From JAAFHN01 sp031421855 (GTDB taxonomy: Bacteria; Pseudomonadota; Gammaproteobacteria; Burkholderiales; Burkholderiaceae_C): DNA of 48,357 nucleotides. The notes under the pieces are model-generated. The model was given only the letters and a program-made list of their open reading frames with translations, was not told where the DNA came from and ran no database searches. The DNA lies in NCBI GenBank assembly GCA_031421855.1, contig JANOPN010000190.1, positions 1 through 48,357 on the forward strand. The letters are read 5' to 3'. This document shows positions 1 to 8,663 of the stretch, piece by piece. Numbering within the stretch: the first letter of the stretch is position 1; each line of letters opens with the position of its first letter. A program made the position numbers and the translations under genes.

Positions 1-1075
1 CGCTGGCGGCGGTGCTCACGAAGTCAAAAGCCAGCTCAATCGACTTGGCCACCGACAAAGGCTCGCGCTCCAGGCTCATCGAACCCGCTTCGACTTTAGA
101 AAAATCCAAAATGTCGTTGACCAACATCATCAGCGACTGGCTGCTGGCTCGAATGGTTTCGGCAAACTCTCGCTGAGCAGGGCTCAAACGCGTGCCCATG
201 AGCAACTCGCTCATGCCCACCACGGCGTTGAGTGGCGTGCGGATTTCATGGCTCATGTTGGCCAAAAAATCGGCTTTGGCATTTGCGGCGCTTTCGGCCG
301 AAGCCTTGGCCTCCAAAAGTGCGGCGTAGGCTAGTTCACGGGCGTTCACGTCGCGCGCCAGACCGATGATGCCTGTGCCAGTGCCGTCTGAGGCACGCAT
401 TGGGATCTTGATGACCTCAAAAACTTCGTCTTTCCCAGACAGCGGGTTCACAACTGTTTGCATTTGCCGATAGCCCACGCCACTGGCCATGATTTCTTCG
501 TCGGCCGCCCTGAAGCGACGCGCGACGTCCTCAGGAAACAAATCAAACACGGTTTTGCCAACCACCGAGTCAAGTGGTTTGGCAAACCGCGCCAAATAGG
601 CGGCGTTTGACATCTGATACCTGCCTGAAGCATCAACCATCCAAACCGCATCGGGAATCGAATGGATCAACTCGCGCATCAGCAGGCGCTCTTTTTGCAG
701 AGAGACTTCGGTTTCATGTTGCTCGCTGATGTCTTCGACCGTGCCTTCATAAAACACGATCTCACCGGCTACATTTCGAACCACGTGCGAATTTTCGCGA
801 ATCCAGATCCGCTTGCGCGACTTGTAGCCGAAGATTTCCGACACGAAATTCCTCACGCGTCCCTTGGTGGCCATCAAAGTCTTGAACTCGTCGCGACGAT
901 TCGGGTCGACGTACCACTCGCGTGCAATGTCCTTGACGCCGTCAAGCAAGTCGGCCTCCGACTCGTAACCATTGAGCTTCACCAACGCGGGGTTGGCTCG
1001 CAACTGCTGGCCCTCAGGTGACGTTCGATACGCACCGATCGGCATCAAGTTGAACAGGCTGGAGAAATCGTTCAC
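1..1075 (-). CDS. PAS-domain sensor histidine kinase, C-terminus cut by the window edge
   Basis: The reverse strand encodes a sensor kinase that continues beyond position 1. Two PAS/PAC-like segments are visible. The first runs from about 1045 to 740 and ends with the PAC-like phrase FYEGTVEDISEQ. The second runs from about 680 to 350. A HisKA dimerisation domain with the phospho-acceptor motif MSHEIRTPLNAVVG follows near 270-225. The ATPase domain lies off the window. The form MSHEIRTPLN is typical of hybrid or phosphorelay kinases, so receiver or HPt domains may follow; that is inference. The start is uncertain. The frame is open from a TGA at 1178-1180, GTG at 1075 is the first usual start, and ATG at 1045 is the alternative. 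It lies about 150 bp downstream of parC on the same strand. No transmembrane segment is seen in the visible part, so it may be soluble. Confidence 0.8.
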   Translation of the reverse strand, partial: MNDFSSLFNLMPIGAYRTSPEGQQLRANPALVKLNGYESEADLLDGVKDIAREWYVDPNRRDEFKTLMATKGRVRNFVSEIFGYKSRKRIWIRENSHVVRNVAGEIVFYEGTVEDISEQHETEVSLQKERLLMRELIHSIPDAVWMVDASGRYQMSNAAYLARFAKPLDSVVGKTVFDLFPEDVARRFRAADEEIMASGVGYRQMQTVVNPLSGKDEVFEVIKIPMRASDGTGTGIIGLARDVNARELAYAALLEAKASAESAANAKADFLANMSHEIRTPLNAVVGMSELLMGTRLSPAQREFAETIRASSQSLMMLVNDILDFSKVEAGSMSLEREPLSVAKSIELAFDFVSTAAS

Positions 1076-1224
1076 GCGACGGTTTGCCCGAATGTTGTTC
1101 TCATGCCAACATTTTGATCCGCTGAGCGCAGTTTTTGAGTGCGCGTCTACCCTGAAACCCGAAATTGAGTCGAAATTTCAATCCGCGACAGAACAACCAC
1201 GCGCGCATCTGACTTGGATAGGAC

Positions 1225-3663
1225 TTACTCGACTCGGGTCACTGCACTGGGTTTAAAACCAAAATCTGCAACTTTGCCTTTGCGTCCGCGTGGGGCTCGG
1301 GCGTTGTTCAGGCTTCTGATCTCAAAACTCTCTTCGCGCGCCTTGCCGCCGCGACCGATGCCGTCAACCCTCACCGTTCGAACGTAAGCGCAGGCGCCTG
1401 CCAAAGTGTCTTTGTCGTCCAGGTCGATCAACATCAGGCCCCGACCGCCGCCGGCCATCAATTTAAGCTCACCGAGCTCAAACGTCAGCAAGCGCCCGCC
1501 AGAGCTTGCGCAGGCCACGTGGGTCGCCACTGCGCTGGGCACCGTTTTTGGCAATTCGCCGGGTTCGCCCTTCAGCAAGGAAATCGAGCCGGTCAACGAG
1601 GGGCGGCAAACCGTCTCACCGGGGTTGAGACTCATGTAGGCCTTGCCCGCTTTGGGGCGCGACACCATGTGCTCAACTTTGGTCAAAAACCCGTAACCGC
1701 CGCTGCCGCTGAGTAGCATCTGGGTGTCGCCCGAGCCAGCAAAAAAATGCACGAGCTGGGTGCCGGGCTCAAGTTCGATCAAGCTGTTGAACGGCAAGCC
1801 GTCGCCTCGTGCGCCCGGCAAAAGGGCGACCGCCGCGCTGTAAACCCGCCCATTTGAGCCCCAAGCAATCACCGTGTCGACGGTGCGGCACTCAAAAGTG
1901 GCATACAGCGCGTCACCCGCCTTGAACGCAAAACCAGCAGCGTCGTGCCCGTGGCCGGTGCGTGCACGCACCCAGCCTTTGCTGGACACCACCACCGTGA
2001 CCGGCTCATCAATCACCTTGACCTCGGCAACCGTGCGCTTTTCTTCTTGCACCAAGGTGCGGCGCTCGTCACCGAAGGTTTTGGCATCGGTCTCGATTTC
2101 TTTGATCATCAAGCGGCGTAGTGCGGCATTGGAGCCAATGATGTCTTCTAGTTTGGCTTGTTCCTCGCGCAGGTCTTTGAGTTCTTGCTCGATTTTGATG
2201 GCCTCAAGCCGCGCGAGTTGGCGCAGCCTGATGTCCAAAATGTCTTCGGCTTGGCGCTCACTCAAGCCAAAACGCGCCATGAGTGCGGGCTTGGGCTCAT
2301 CGCTGTTGCGGATGATCGCAATCACCTCATCAATGTTGAGCAAGACCGTTTGGCGGCCTTCCAAAATATGGATTCGGTCAAGGACTTTTTGCAACCGGTG
2401 ACGGCTTCGACGCAGCACCGTGGTCGCCCGAAACTCGATCCACTCGGTCAACAAGGTTCTCAGCGACTTTTGCGTGGGTCGACCGTCCAAGCCAACCACC
2501 GTGAGGTTGATTGGGCTAGACGACTCAAGCGAGGTGTGCGCTAAAAGGGCTCGAATCAGCTCAGGTTGCTCTATTCGGCTGGTTTTGGGCTCGATGACGA
2601 TGCGCACCGGCGCGTCTTTGTTGGACTCATCGCGCACGGCATCCAACATCGCCAGCATGACGGCCTTGAGTTGGGTTTGCTCGGTGCTGAGTGTTTTTTT
2701 GCCCACCTTGACCTTGGGGTTGGTGAGCTCTTCGATCTCTTCCAACACTTTGGCAGTGCTCACGCCAGGCGGCAACTCATTGACAACCAGCTGCCACTGG
2801 CCTCGGGCGAGGTCTTCGATCTTCCAGCGCGCGCGCACCTTGAGCGAGCCGCGACCGCTGGTGTAGGCCTGCGCGATGTCGGCGCTTGAGGTGATGATTT
2901 GCCCGCCACCGGGAAAATCAGGCGCGACGATCAGCTGGAAGAGCTCGGCATCAGCGAGTTTGGGGTCTTTGATCAAGGCCACACAGGCCCCGGCCACTTC
3001 GCGCAGGTTGTGGCTCGGTATCTCCGTGGCCATGCCCACCGCGATGCCGCTGGCACCGTTGAGCAAGGTGAACGGCAGCCGCGCGGGGAGTTGCTTGGGC
3101 TCCTCGGCTGATCCGTCGTAATTGGGCATGAAATCCACCGTGCCCAAATCGATTTCGTCAAGCAACAAGCGGGCAATCGGATTTAAGCGCGCCTCGGTGT
3201 ATCGCATGGCAGCGGCTGAGTCGCCGTCGCGGCTACCGAAGTTGCCTTGGCCGTCGATTAGTGGGTAGCGCAGCGAGAAGTTTTGCGCCATGCGCACCAA
3301 AGCCTCGTAGGCTGCTTGGTCGCCGTGCGGGTGAAACCGGCCCAAGACATCGCCCACCACCCGCGCGCACTTGACGGGTTTAGCCCCGGCGTTGCCGTTG
3401 CTGCCGCCAAAGCTCAGGCCCATGCGGTCCATTGCAAACATGATGCGCCGCTGCACGGGTTTTTGACCGTCGCAGACATCGGGCAAGGCGCGGCCTTTGA
3501 CGACGCTCAGCGCATATTCCAAGTAAGCGCGCTGCGCGTACTCGGCAAGCGGCATGTCGTCGGGGTTGCCGCTCATGTCCATCACGGGCGGTAACGGAGG
3601 TGAGGGCGGCGGCGGCGCAGGCGCGTCTACGGAGTCGGTCGGCGGATCAAACAAATCAGGCAT
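1225..3663 (-). CDS. parC: DNA topoisomerase IV subunit A
   Basis: This is the 812-residue DNA-cleaving subunit of topoisomerase IV, which with ParE decatenates daughter chromosomes. The N-terminal breakage-reunion domain carries the catalytic tyrosine in AAAMRYTEARL (Tyr155). Upstream are the family phrases GRALPDVCDGQKPVQRRI and GRFHPHGDQAAYEALVRMAQ. The C-terminal half is a degenerate beta-pinwheel region rather than the GyrA form with a clear GyrA-box, which supports ParC over GyrA. The operon partner parE is about 1.8 kb upstream on the same strand. A proline-rich stretch at residues 14-27 precedes the conserved core and may be species-specific; Met28 or Met30 could be alternative starts. 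The start at 3663 is 18 bp after the lytic transglycosylase stop, so co-transcription is likely. Confidence 0.95.
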   Translation of the reverse strand: MPDLFDPPTDSVDAPAPPPPSPPLPPVMDMSGNPDDMPLAEYAQRAYLEYALSVVKGRALPDVCDGQKPVQRRIMFAMDRMGLSFGGSNGNAGAKPVKCARVVGDVLGRFHPHGDQAAYEALVRMAQNFSLRYPLIDGQGNFGSRDGDSAAAMRYTEARLNPIARLLLDEIDLGTVDFMPNYDGSAEEPKQLPARLPFTLLNGASGIAVGMATEIPSHNLREVAGACVALIKDPKLADAELFQLIVAPDFPGGGQIITSSADIAQAYTSGRGSLKVRARWKIEDLARGQWQLVVNELPPGVSTAKVLEEIEELTNPKVKVGKKTLSTEQTQLKAVMLAMLDAVRDESNKDAPVRIVIEPKTSRIEQPELIRALLAHTSLESSSPINLTVVGLDGRPTQKSLRTLLTEWIEFRATTVLRRSRHRLQKVLDRIHILEGRQTVLLNIDEVIAIIRNSDEPKPALMARFGLSERQAEDILDIRLRQLARLEAIKIEQELKDLREEQAKLEDIIGSNAALRRLMIKEIETDAKTFGDERRTLVQEEKRTVAEVKVIDEPVTVVVSSKGWVRARTGHGHDAAGFAFKAGDALYATFECRTVDTVIAWGSNGRVYSAAVALLPGARGDGLPFNSLIELEPGTQLVHFFAGSGDTQMLLSGSGGYGFLTKVEHMVSRPKAGKAYMSLNPGETVCRPSLTGSISLLKGEPGELPKTVPSAVATHVACASSGGRLLTFELGELKLMAGGGRGLMLIDLDDKDTLAGACAYVRTVRVDGIGRGGKAREESFEIRSLNNARAPRGRKGKVADFGFKPSAVTRVE

Positions 3664-3681
3664 GGGGTCGTCAATCAGGGG

Positions 3682-4794
3682 TCAAAAGTGAAATTGAAGC
3701 GCTTTGGGCGGTGCAGCGCGTGGTGCAGCGCGTGGTGCAGTGGATGGTGCGGTGGATGGTGCAGTGGGTAGTGCGGTGGGTGTGACCAGTCCAGTCGCTG
3801 AGGCAGTCGCGGGCGTGGTCGCACGCTCGGTAGTCGGTGCGGTATTCGGTGCTTTGGGGATTTCAACGCCCTCAAGCCCTTGCCCCAAGGGCCGAACCAT
3901 GTTGCCTCGTCCGGCCGCGCCGCCGACTTGCTCCATGCGCACCCGCGCGGGCGCAACCCGCTCTTGCGGGGTTAAGCGGGCTTCGACCACGGGGGTGGGG
4001 GGTTTGAGCCAGGCGTACAGCTGCAAAACCGTCTTGACGTAGTCTTGCGTCTCTTTGTAATTGGGGATGCGGTTACCGGCACGCTGCACCGCGCCTTCGC
4101 CAGCGTTGTAAGCGGCAACGGCCAACTCCAGCCGCCCTTGGAACAAATTGAGCAGCTCGCGCAAATATCGGGTACCTGCGGCGATGTTGGTTTTGGGGTC
4201 AACCAGCTTTTTCTCAATCGTCAGGCCTTTGTCGGCACGCACGCCCATTCGCTGCGCCGTCGTTGGCATCAATTGCATGAGGCCCACAGCCCCTTTGGGC
4301 GACACGGCGCTGGGGTCAAACCCGCTCTCGGCTGAGATGATGGCTTGTAACAACTCAAAATCAATGTTGTGGGTGCTCGCTGAGTCGCGCATGAGGTGGC
4401 GAACGGCCTTGAAGTTGCTCGACACCTCAAAAAAAGCGATCAATTTCGTCGCGGCCACCGGCACGGCCACCGGGCGCGGGATATCAACCGCCTCAGGCTT
4501 TGACGCTTCTTTGGCTGCGCCCTCTTTGTTCAGCCCGTCGTTGGTGTTGAAGCCCTGCCCATCTCTGAAAAACAGCTCATAACGCGCATCCAATTTGCTG
4601 GGTGCAAAGTGGGCCACGCCCCGCTCGTCGATGTATCCCCAGACTTCGGCCCGCACAGGGTTGCTCGCAAAGAGCATCAAAATAAATAGCAACAAACCCA
4701 ATGAATACCGAGACCAATTGCCAAAAACACTCAAAAACTGCCTGGTGGAGGCGCTTTGGGCCGTTTCAGCAAGCCTTTTCACCGTCGCAGTCAA
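3682..4794 (-). CDS. Secreted lytic transglycosylase (SLT domain)
   Basis: This 370-residue protein is probably exported and cleaves peptidoglycan glycan strands. The SLT domain spans roughly residues 125-250. It has the catalytic glutamate in IISAESGFDPSAVSP and the family phrases GAVGLMQLMP, NIAAGTRYLREL and AVAAYNAGEGAV. An N-terminal DUF4124-like segment (EVWGYIDERGVAHFAP) follows the signal region. The hydrophobic signal core LGLLLFILMLFA is partly encoded by a copy of repeat family B (4681-4728), which is unusual. The likely start is TTG at 4794, overlapping the upstream GNAT stop as TTGA; an internal GTG at 4782 is another option, and no ATG precedes the signal core. The C-terminus is a low-complexity Ala/Pro/Thr tail built on a 12-bp tandem repeat. 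It lies between the GNAT gene and parC in one apparent operon. Confidence 0.88.
   Translation of the reverse strand: MTATVKRLAETAQSASTRQFLSVFGNWSRYSLGLLLFILMLFASNPVRAEVWGYIDERGVAHFAPSKLDARYELFFRDGQGFNTNDGLNKEGAAKEASKPEAVDIPRPVAVPVAATKLIAFFEVSSNFKAVRHLMRDSASTHNIDFELLQAIISAESGFDPSAVSPKGAVGLMQLMPTTAQRMGVRADKGLTIEKKLVDPKTNIAAGTRYLRELLNLFQGRLELAVAAYNAGEGAVQRAGNRIPNYKETQDYVKTVLQLYAWLKPPTPVVEARLTPQERVAPARVRMEQVGGAAGRGNMVRPLGQGLEGVEIPKAPNTAPTTERATTPATASATGLVTPTALPTAPSTAPSTAPRAAPRAAPPKALQFHF
3707..3778. repeat. 12-bp tandem repeat in the 3' end of the lytic transglycosylase
   Basis: Five or six adjacent 12-bp units of the form CGTGGTGCAGTG, with a few substitutions, run from 3707/3719 to 3778. On the coding strand they give the Ser/Thr/Arg-Ala-Pro tail (STAPSTAPRAAPRAAPP). 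Because the unit is a multiple of three, copy-number change would lengthen or shorten the tail without a frameshift. Confidence 0.85.
4681..4728 (+). repeat. Repeat family B, copy 1 (inside the transglycosylase coding region)
   Basis: This copy reads TAGCAACAAACCCAATGAAT followed by ACCGAGACCAA and an A-rich tail. It matches the other copies over about 40 bp with two changes in the core. It lies wholly inside the coding region of the lytic transglycosylase and, read on the minus strand, encodes GNWSRYSLGLLLF. Confidence 0.85.
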
Positions 4795-5315
4795 GCAAGC
4801 AACTCCAGCCCGTTGGCTCGGCGAACCTCAAACTCGCTGCGCAACATCGACATGACGATGAGCGAGTCAAACCCGTCTGCCGTGCGCACCGCCTCGCGCA
4901 ACACACCCTCAAGCGCGAAGGCCTCGCTGTCGTACAGGGCTTTGGCTCGGGTGTTGCGAGCCTTGACATCGAGCCACACCCGGTGGGCTTGCAACTCGTC
5001 AAATGCCACTTTTTTAAGCACACGCACCGCCGCCCGCCCGACGCCTTTGGCCTTGTTGGCCACCACCAAGCGTTTGATCTCCACGCTTTTGTGTGGGTTG
5101 CGACAGCCCATCAAGATCGCAAAACCCACACCGTCCATGCCTTCATCCAGCGACTCGATGATGAAGTGGCGCATGTCAGCAAAGCGGATTGCACCTTCGT
5201 GCTGTGGTGCCTCCCACGGCGTGATGAACGGCAAGTTCTCAGGCGCTTGCTCCAGGCTCAGCACGTATTTGATGTCGCTGGACATGGTGGGACGAAGTCG
5301 GATGCGTGCGGTCAT
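4791..5315 (-). CDS. GNAT-family N-acetyltransferase
   Basis: This is a 174-residue acetyltransferase of the GNAT superfamily, which transfers an acetyl group from acetyl-CoA to an amine. The RimJ/RimL-like layout is visible: an opening LRPTMSSDIKYVLSLEQ, the strand EIKRLVVANKAKGVGRAAVRVL that contains the acetyl-CoA pyrophosphate loop (K-A-K-G-V-G-R-A), and a C-terminal VWLDVKARNTRAKALYDSEAF segment typical of the superfamily. The substrate cannot be told. It lies between parE and the lytic transglycosylase and overlaps the latter by 4 bp, so it is translationally coupled to it. No convincing Shine-Dalgarno is seen before the ATG. The ATG of an MTARIRLRP opening matches the usual family start. 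Confidence 0.85.
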   Translation of the reverse strand: MTARIRLRPTMSSDIKYVLSLEQAPENLPFITPWEAPQHEGAIRFADMRHFIIESLDEGMDGVGFAILMGCRNPHKSVEIKRLVVANKAKGVGRAAVRVLKKVAFDELQAHRVWLDVKARNTRAKALYDSEAFALEGVLREAVRTADGFDSLIVMSMLRSEFEVRRANGLELLA

Positions 5316-5361
5316 GGCTTGTGGGGTGTTTTTAGAGCAATTCCAGCAATTTTAATGAATT

Positions 5362-5408
5362 ATTGGCACTTGGTCACCGGATTCATTGGGGTTGTTGCTA
5401 TCATTTTA
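5362..5408 (-). repeat. Repeat family B, copy 2 (parE-GNAT intergenic)
   Basis: The core reads TTGGTCACCGGATTCATTGG followed by GGTTGTTGCTATCATTTTAA. It sits in the 111-bp gap between the parE stop and the GNAT start, so it should be transcribed as part of the operon. Confidence 0.85.
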
Positions 5409-5426
5409 ATCAAGTCGAAAACCCAA

Positions 5427-7400
5427 TCAAACATCAACTTCAACCGCATCGCCGTGGATTTCAATCAACTCACGGCGTGAACTGGCTTCGCCTTTGCCCA
5501 TGAGTTTGGTGAATTGCGTCGCCGTGATGGTGGGGTCAAACGAGCCAAACCGCACCTGAAGCAAGCGCCGAGTATCGGGGTTTAAGGTGGTTTCCCACAG
5601 CTGCACGGCATTCATCTCGCCCAAGCCCTTGAACCGGCTGATGCTCCATTTGCCCTCGGGCACGCCGTCTTTTCGCAGTTTGTCCAAAATCGCGTTTTGC
5701 TCGCCTGCATCCAGCGCGTACAGTTTGCCGGCTGGTTTTTTGCCCCGCGCGGGCACGTCAACCCGAAAGAGCGGCGGGCGGGCCACGTAGATGTGCCCAG
5801 AGTCGATCAACTTCGGGAAATGCTTGAAAAACAGCGTGAGCAGCAGCACCTGGATGTGGCTGCCGTCCACATCAGCGTCGCTCAAAATGCAAATTTTGCC
5901 GTAGCGCAGGCCGCTCAGGTCGGGCGTATCGGTCGGCCCGTGCGGATCGACGCCAATGGCGACCGAAATGTCGTGGATTTCGGTGTTGGCAAACAACCGG
6001 TCGCGCTCCACCTCCCAGGTGTTGAGCACCTTGCCACGCAGGGGCAGCACGGCTTGGCACTCTTTGTCGCGGCCCATTTTTGCGCTGCCGCCGGCGCTGT
6101 CGCCTTCGACCAAAAACAGCTCGTTGTGGGCCAAATCGCGGCTTTCGCAATCGGTGAGCTTGCCAGGCAACACGGCCACGCCGGAGCCTTTGCGTTTTTC
6201 GACCTTCTGACCCGCCCGCTGGCGGGTTTGCGCGGCCCGGATGACCAACTCAGCCAAGCGTTTGCCAAACTCCACATGCTGGTTGAGCCACAAATCCAGC
6301 GCGGGCCGCACAAAACTCGACACCAGCCGAACCGCGTCGCGCGAATTCAGTCGCTCTTTGATCTGCCCCTGAAACTGCGGGTCAAGCACCTTGGCAGACA
6401 GCACAAAACTGGCCCGTGCAAACACATCCTCTGGCATGAGTTTCACGCCCTTGGGCAACAGCGAGTGCAACTCAATGAAGCTCTTGACGGCCGTGAACAA
6501 GCCCTCGCGCAAGCCACTTTCGTGCGTGCCGCCTGCACTCGTGGGGATGAGGTTGACGTAGCTTTCGCGCACGACGTTGCCGTCTTCGGTAAACGCCACA
6601 CACCAAGCCGCACCCTCGCCGTCGGCAAAGGTGTCGTCTTTGGCATCTGCAAACCCCTCACCCTCAAATAAGCCCACCACCGGCTCGCCCGTGATTGACT
6701 GCTCCAAGTAATCCTTTAGGCCACCTTTGAACTGCCAAGTCTGGACTTCTTTGGTTTTTTCATTGACCAAACTCACGATGACACCGGGCATCAGCACCGC
6801 TTTGCTTCGCAGCAAATGAACCAGCTCAGCCATGGGCAAGGCGGCCGACTCAAAGTATTTGGCGTCGGGCCACACCCGAACCGACGTGCCTTGGCGCTTG
6901 TCGCCCTCGACAAAGGCTCGGGTCATCAAGGGCTCGATCACGTCGCCGCCAGAGAACACCAACTTGGCCAATTGGCCGTCGCGCGAGCTGCTGACCTCCA
7001 AGCGCTTGGACAACGCATTGGTCACGCTGACACCCACGCCGTGCAAACCGCCCGAGAAGCTGTATGCGCCGCCGCTGCCTTTGTCAAACTTGCCGCCCGC
7101 GTGGAGCCGCGTGAACACAATCTCCAGCACCGGGGCCTTTTCTTCGGGGTGCAAACCATGAGGAATGCCGCGCCCGTCGTCTTCGACCGACACCGATGCG
7201 TCGGCATGCAAGATCACCTTGATGCGCTTGCCATGCCCCGCCAATGCTTCATCGGCCGCGTTGTCGAGCACCTCTTGCACGATGTGCAAGGGGTTATCGG
7301 TGCGGGTGTACATGCCTGGGCGCTGTTTGACAGGCTCCAAGCCCTTGAGCACGCGAATCGATGCGGCGGAATAGTCGGTTGTTGGTTTGGTACTGGCCAT
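5427..7400 (-). CDS. parE: DNA topoisomerase IV subunit B
   Basis: This is the 657-residue ATPase subunit of topoisomerase IV, partner of ParC. The order of domains is clear. The GHKL ATPase comes first (VLDNAADEALAGH, VEDDGRGIP, GGLHGVGVSVTNALS). The transducer follows (QGQIKERL). The TOPRIM domain has LVEGDSAGGSA and the metal-binding DADVDGSHI. The C-terminal segment contains RFKGLGEMN. The length and the absence of a GyrB-type insertion fit ParE. It is the first gene of the minus-strand cluster parE, GNAT, transglycosylase, parC, kinase. It is divergent from serB with 62 bp between the starts. The ATG at 7400 follows CCATTG-type spacing without a strong Shine-Dalgarno. The family start MASTKP...YSAASIRVLKGLEPVKQRPGMY supports it. 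Confidence 0.95.
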   Translation of the reverse strand: MASTKPTTDYSAASIRVLKGLEPVKQRPGMYTRTDNPLHIVQEVLDNAADEALAGHGKRIKVILHADASVSVEDDGRGIPHGLHPEEKAPVLEIVFTRLHAGGKFDKGSGGAYSFSGGLHGVGVSVTNALSKRLEVSSSRDGQLAKLVFSGGDVIEPLMTRAFVEGDKRQGTSVRVWPDAKYFESAALPMAELVHLLRSKAVLMPGVIVSLVNEKTKEVQTWQFKGGLKDYLEQSITGEPVVGLFEGEGFADAKDDTFADGEGAAWCVAFTEDGNVVRESYVNLIPTSAGGTHESGLREGLFTAVKSFIELHSLLPKGVKLMPEDVFARASFVLSAKVLDPQFQGQIKERLNSRDAVRLVSSFVRPALDLWLNQHVEFGKRLAELVIRAAQTRQRAGQKVEKRKGSGVAVLPGKLTDCESRDLAHNELFLVEGDSAGGSAKMGRDKECQAVLPLRGKVLNTWEVERDRLFANTEIHDISVAIGVDPHGPTDTPDLSGLRYGKICILSDADVDGSHIQVLLLTLFFKHFPKLIDSGHIYVARPPLFRVDVPARGKKPAGKLYALDAGEQNAILDKLRKDGVPEGKWSISRFKGLGEMNAVQLWETTLNPDTRRLLQVRFGSFDPTITATQFTKLMGKGEASSRRELIEIHGDAVEVDV

Positions 7401-7462
7401 GTCACCATTGTAGGGCTGAGGCTAAAAAGAACTGTTTTTATATCCATGTCTAGAATTCAGGC

Positions 7463-8200
7463 ATGAACACGCCAACCCGCGCCCCGTCGAAAACCCTGCC
7501 CGCGCACTTGGAGCGAATCCGGCTCGCGGCCTTCGACATGGACTCCACCCTCATCAACATCGAGTGCGTGGACGAAATCGCCGACGCAGCTGGCCGCAAG
7601 GCCGAGGTCGCCGCCATCACGGAAGCCGCCATGCGCGGCGAAATCACCGACTACAAAGACAGCCTTCGCCGCCGCGTGGCACTGCTCAAAGGCGTGGCGG
7701 TCTCGGCGATGGCCGAGGTGTTGCAAAACCGCCTGGCTTTTAACCCCGGCGCTCGCGAGTTAACCACCGCGCTTAAGGCCAACGGCTGCAAACTCCTCTT
7801 GGTCAGCGGCGGGTTCACCTTCTTCACCGCGCACGTCAAATCAGAACTGCGCATGGATTTTGCTCGCAGCAACGTGCTTGAAGTCGACGATACAACCCAG
7901 ACGCTGACCGGGCGGCTCACCGACCAAGTTTGGGGCGACATTTGCGACGGAGTCGAAAAACGCCGCACCTTGCTTGAAGTCGCGTCGCTGTTGGGCCTGG
8001 GCCTGCACGAGTGCATGGCCGTGGGCGACGGCGCAAACGACCTGCCCATGATGCTGGCGTGCTCGCAAAACGGCGGCCTGAGCGTGGCATATCACGCCAA
8101 ACCAGCCGTTCGAGCTCAGGCCATGATCGCCATCAACGAAGGCGGGCTGGATGAGTTGCTAAAACCGTTCGGGCCATTAGCCTCGCTCAACGAGGCCTAG
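7463..8200 (+). CDS. serB: Phosphoserine phosphatase
   Basis: This 245-residue HAD-superfamily enzyme hydrolyses O-phospho-L-serine in the last step of serine biosynthesis. HAD motif I is FDMDSTLI with the nucleophile Asp25 and the acid/base Asp27. Motif II is in LLVSGGF. Motif IV is VGDGANDLPMM. The SerB-specific phrase ECVDEIAD follows motif I. There is no N-terminal ACT domain, so this is the short form. It is divergent from parE, and it is not next to other serine-pathway genes, although a SerA-like dehydrogenase lies about 4 kb downstream. The start ATGAACACG is the first ATG in frame after a likely promoter region. Confidence 0.93.
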   Translation: MNTPTRAPSKTLPAHLERIRLAAFDMDSTLINIECVDEIADAAGRKAEVAAITEAAMRGEITDYKDSLRRRVALLKGVAVSAMAEVLQNRLAFNPGARELTTALKANGCKLLLVSGGFTFFTAHVKSELRMDFARSNVLEVDDTTQTLTGRLTDQVWGDICDGVEKRRTLLEVASLLGLGLHECMAVGDGANDLPMMLACSQNGGLSVAYHAKPAVRAQAMIAINEGGLDELLKPFGPLASLNEA

Positions 8201-8231
8201 ACTAGAAGTTAACGCATTCTGGCTGCAGTCG

Positions 8232-8663
8232 CTAACCGTACAAAACGGCAATTGCCTTCACCGAGCTGAAGTCTCGGTCGTGGGTTACAAACGCATCGGC
8301 ACCCGCGTCGATCGCGGTTGCGATTTGGATCGCGTCGGCGAGCTTGAGTCGATGGGTTGCCCTCATTTGCGCAGCACGCGATGCAATCGAAGCGGTCATG
8401 GGCAAAACATCGAAAGCCATCAACGCTGCCTCAAAGCGCGTGGCAAGCTCCAAATTCCCAGCCTTTAGGGGTCCGGTCAGTACCTCAGCCAGCACCATGC
8501 TGGATATCGAAATTCGCAGCTCGCCCAATCGGGCCGCTTGAAACATCGGCACAAATTTGTGAGCGAACAGCTCGTTGCCCTCCAAGACATAAATGAACGG
8601 CGACGAGTCAACAACCACGCGCGCGCCAAAGCGCAAACCGCCCCATGTTGTGCGCGTACTCAA
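8232..8663 (-). CDS. PIN-domain toxin of a VapBC-type module
   Basis: This is a 143-residue PIN-domain protein, expected to be a Mg-dependent RNase that targets tRNA or rRNA. The four acidic positions are visible: Asp19 in VVVDSSPFIY, the Glu in MVLAEVLTGP, the Asp in KLADAIQIATAI, and the Asp residues in VTHDRDF. The likely start is TTG at 8663, which overlaps the stop of the upstream antitoxin (TTTTGAG), so the pair is coupled. The gene order antitoxin then toxin is the usual one. It lies between serB (convergent) and L-asparaginase. Function is inferred from the family and gene pairing. Confidence 0.85.
   Translation of the reverse strand: MSTRTTWGGLRFGARVVVDSSPFIYVLEGNELFAHKFVPMFQAARLGELRISISSMVLAEVLTGPLKAGNLELATRFEAALMAFDVLPMTASIASRAAQMRATHRLKLADAIQIATAIDAGADAFVTHDRDFSSVKAIAVLYG

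Noticed and set aside
6816..7466. Long plus-strand frame opposite parE
   Set aside because: It is fully antisense to a strongly conserved gene, has a composition typical of antisense of GC-rich coding DNA (many His, Gln, Arg), and no Shine-Dalgarno.
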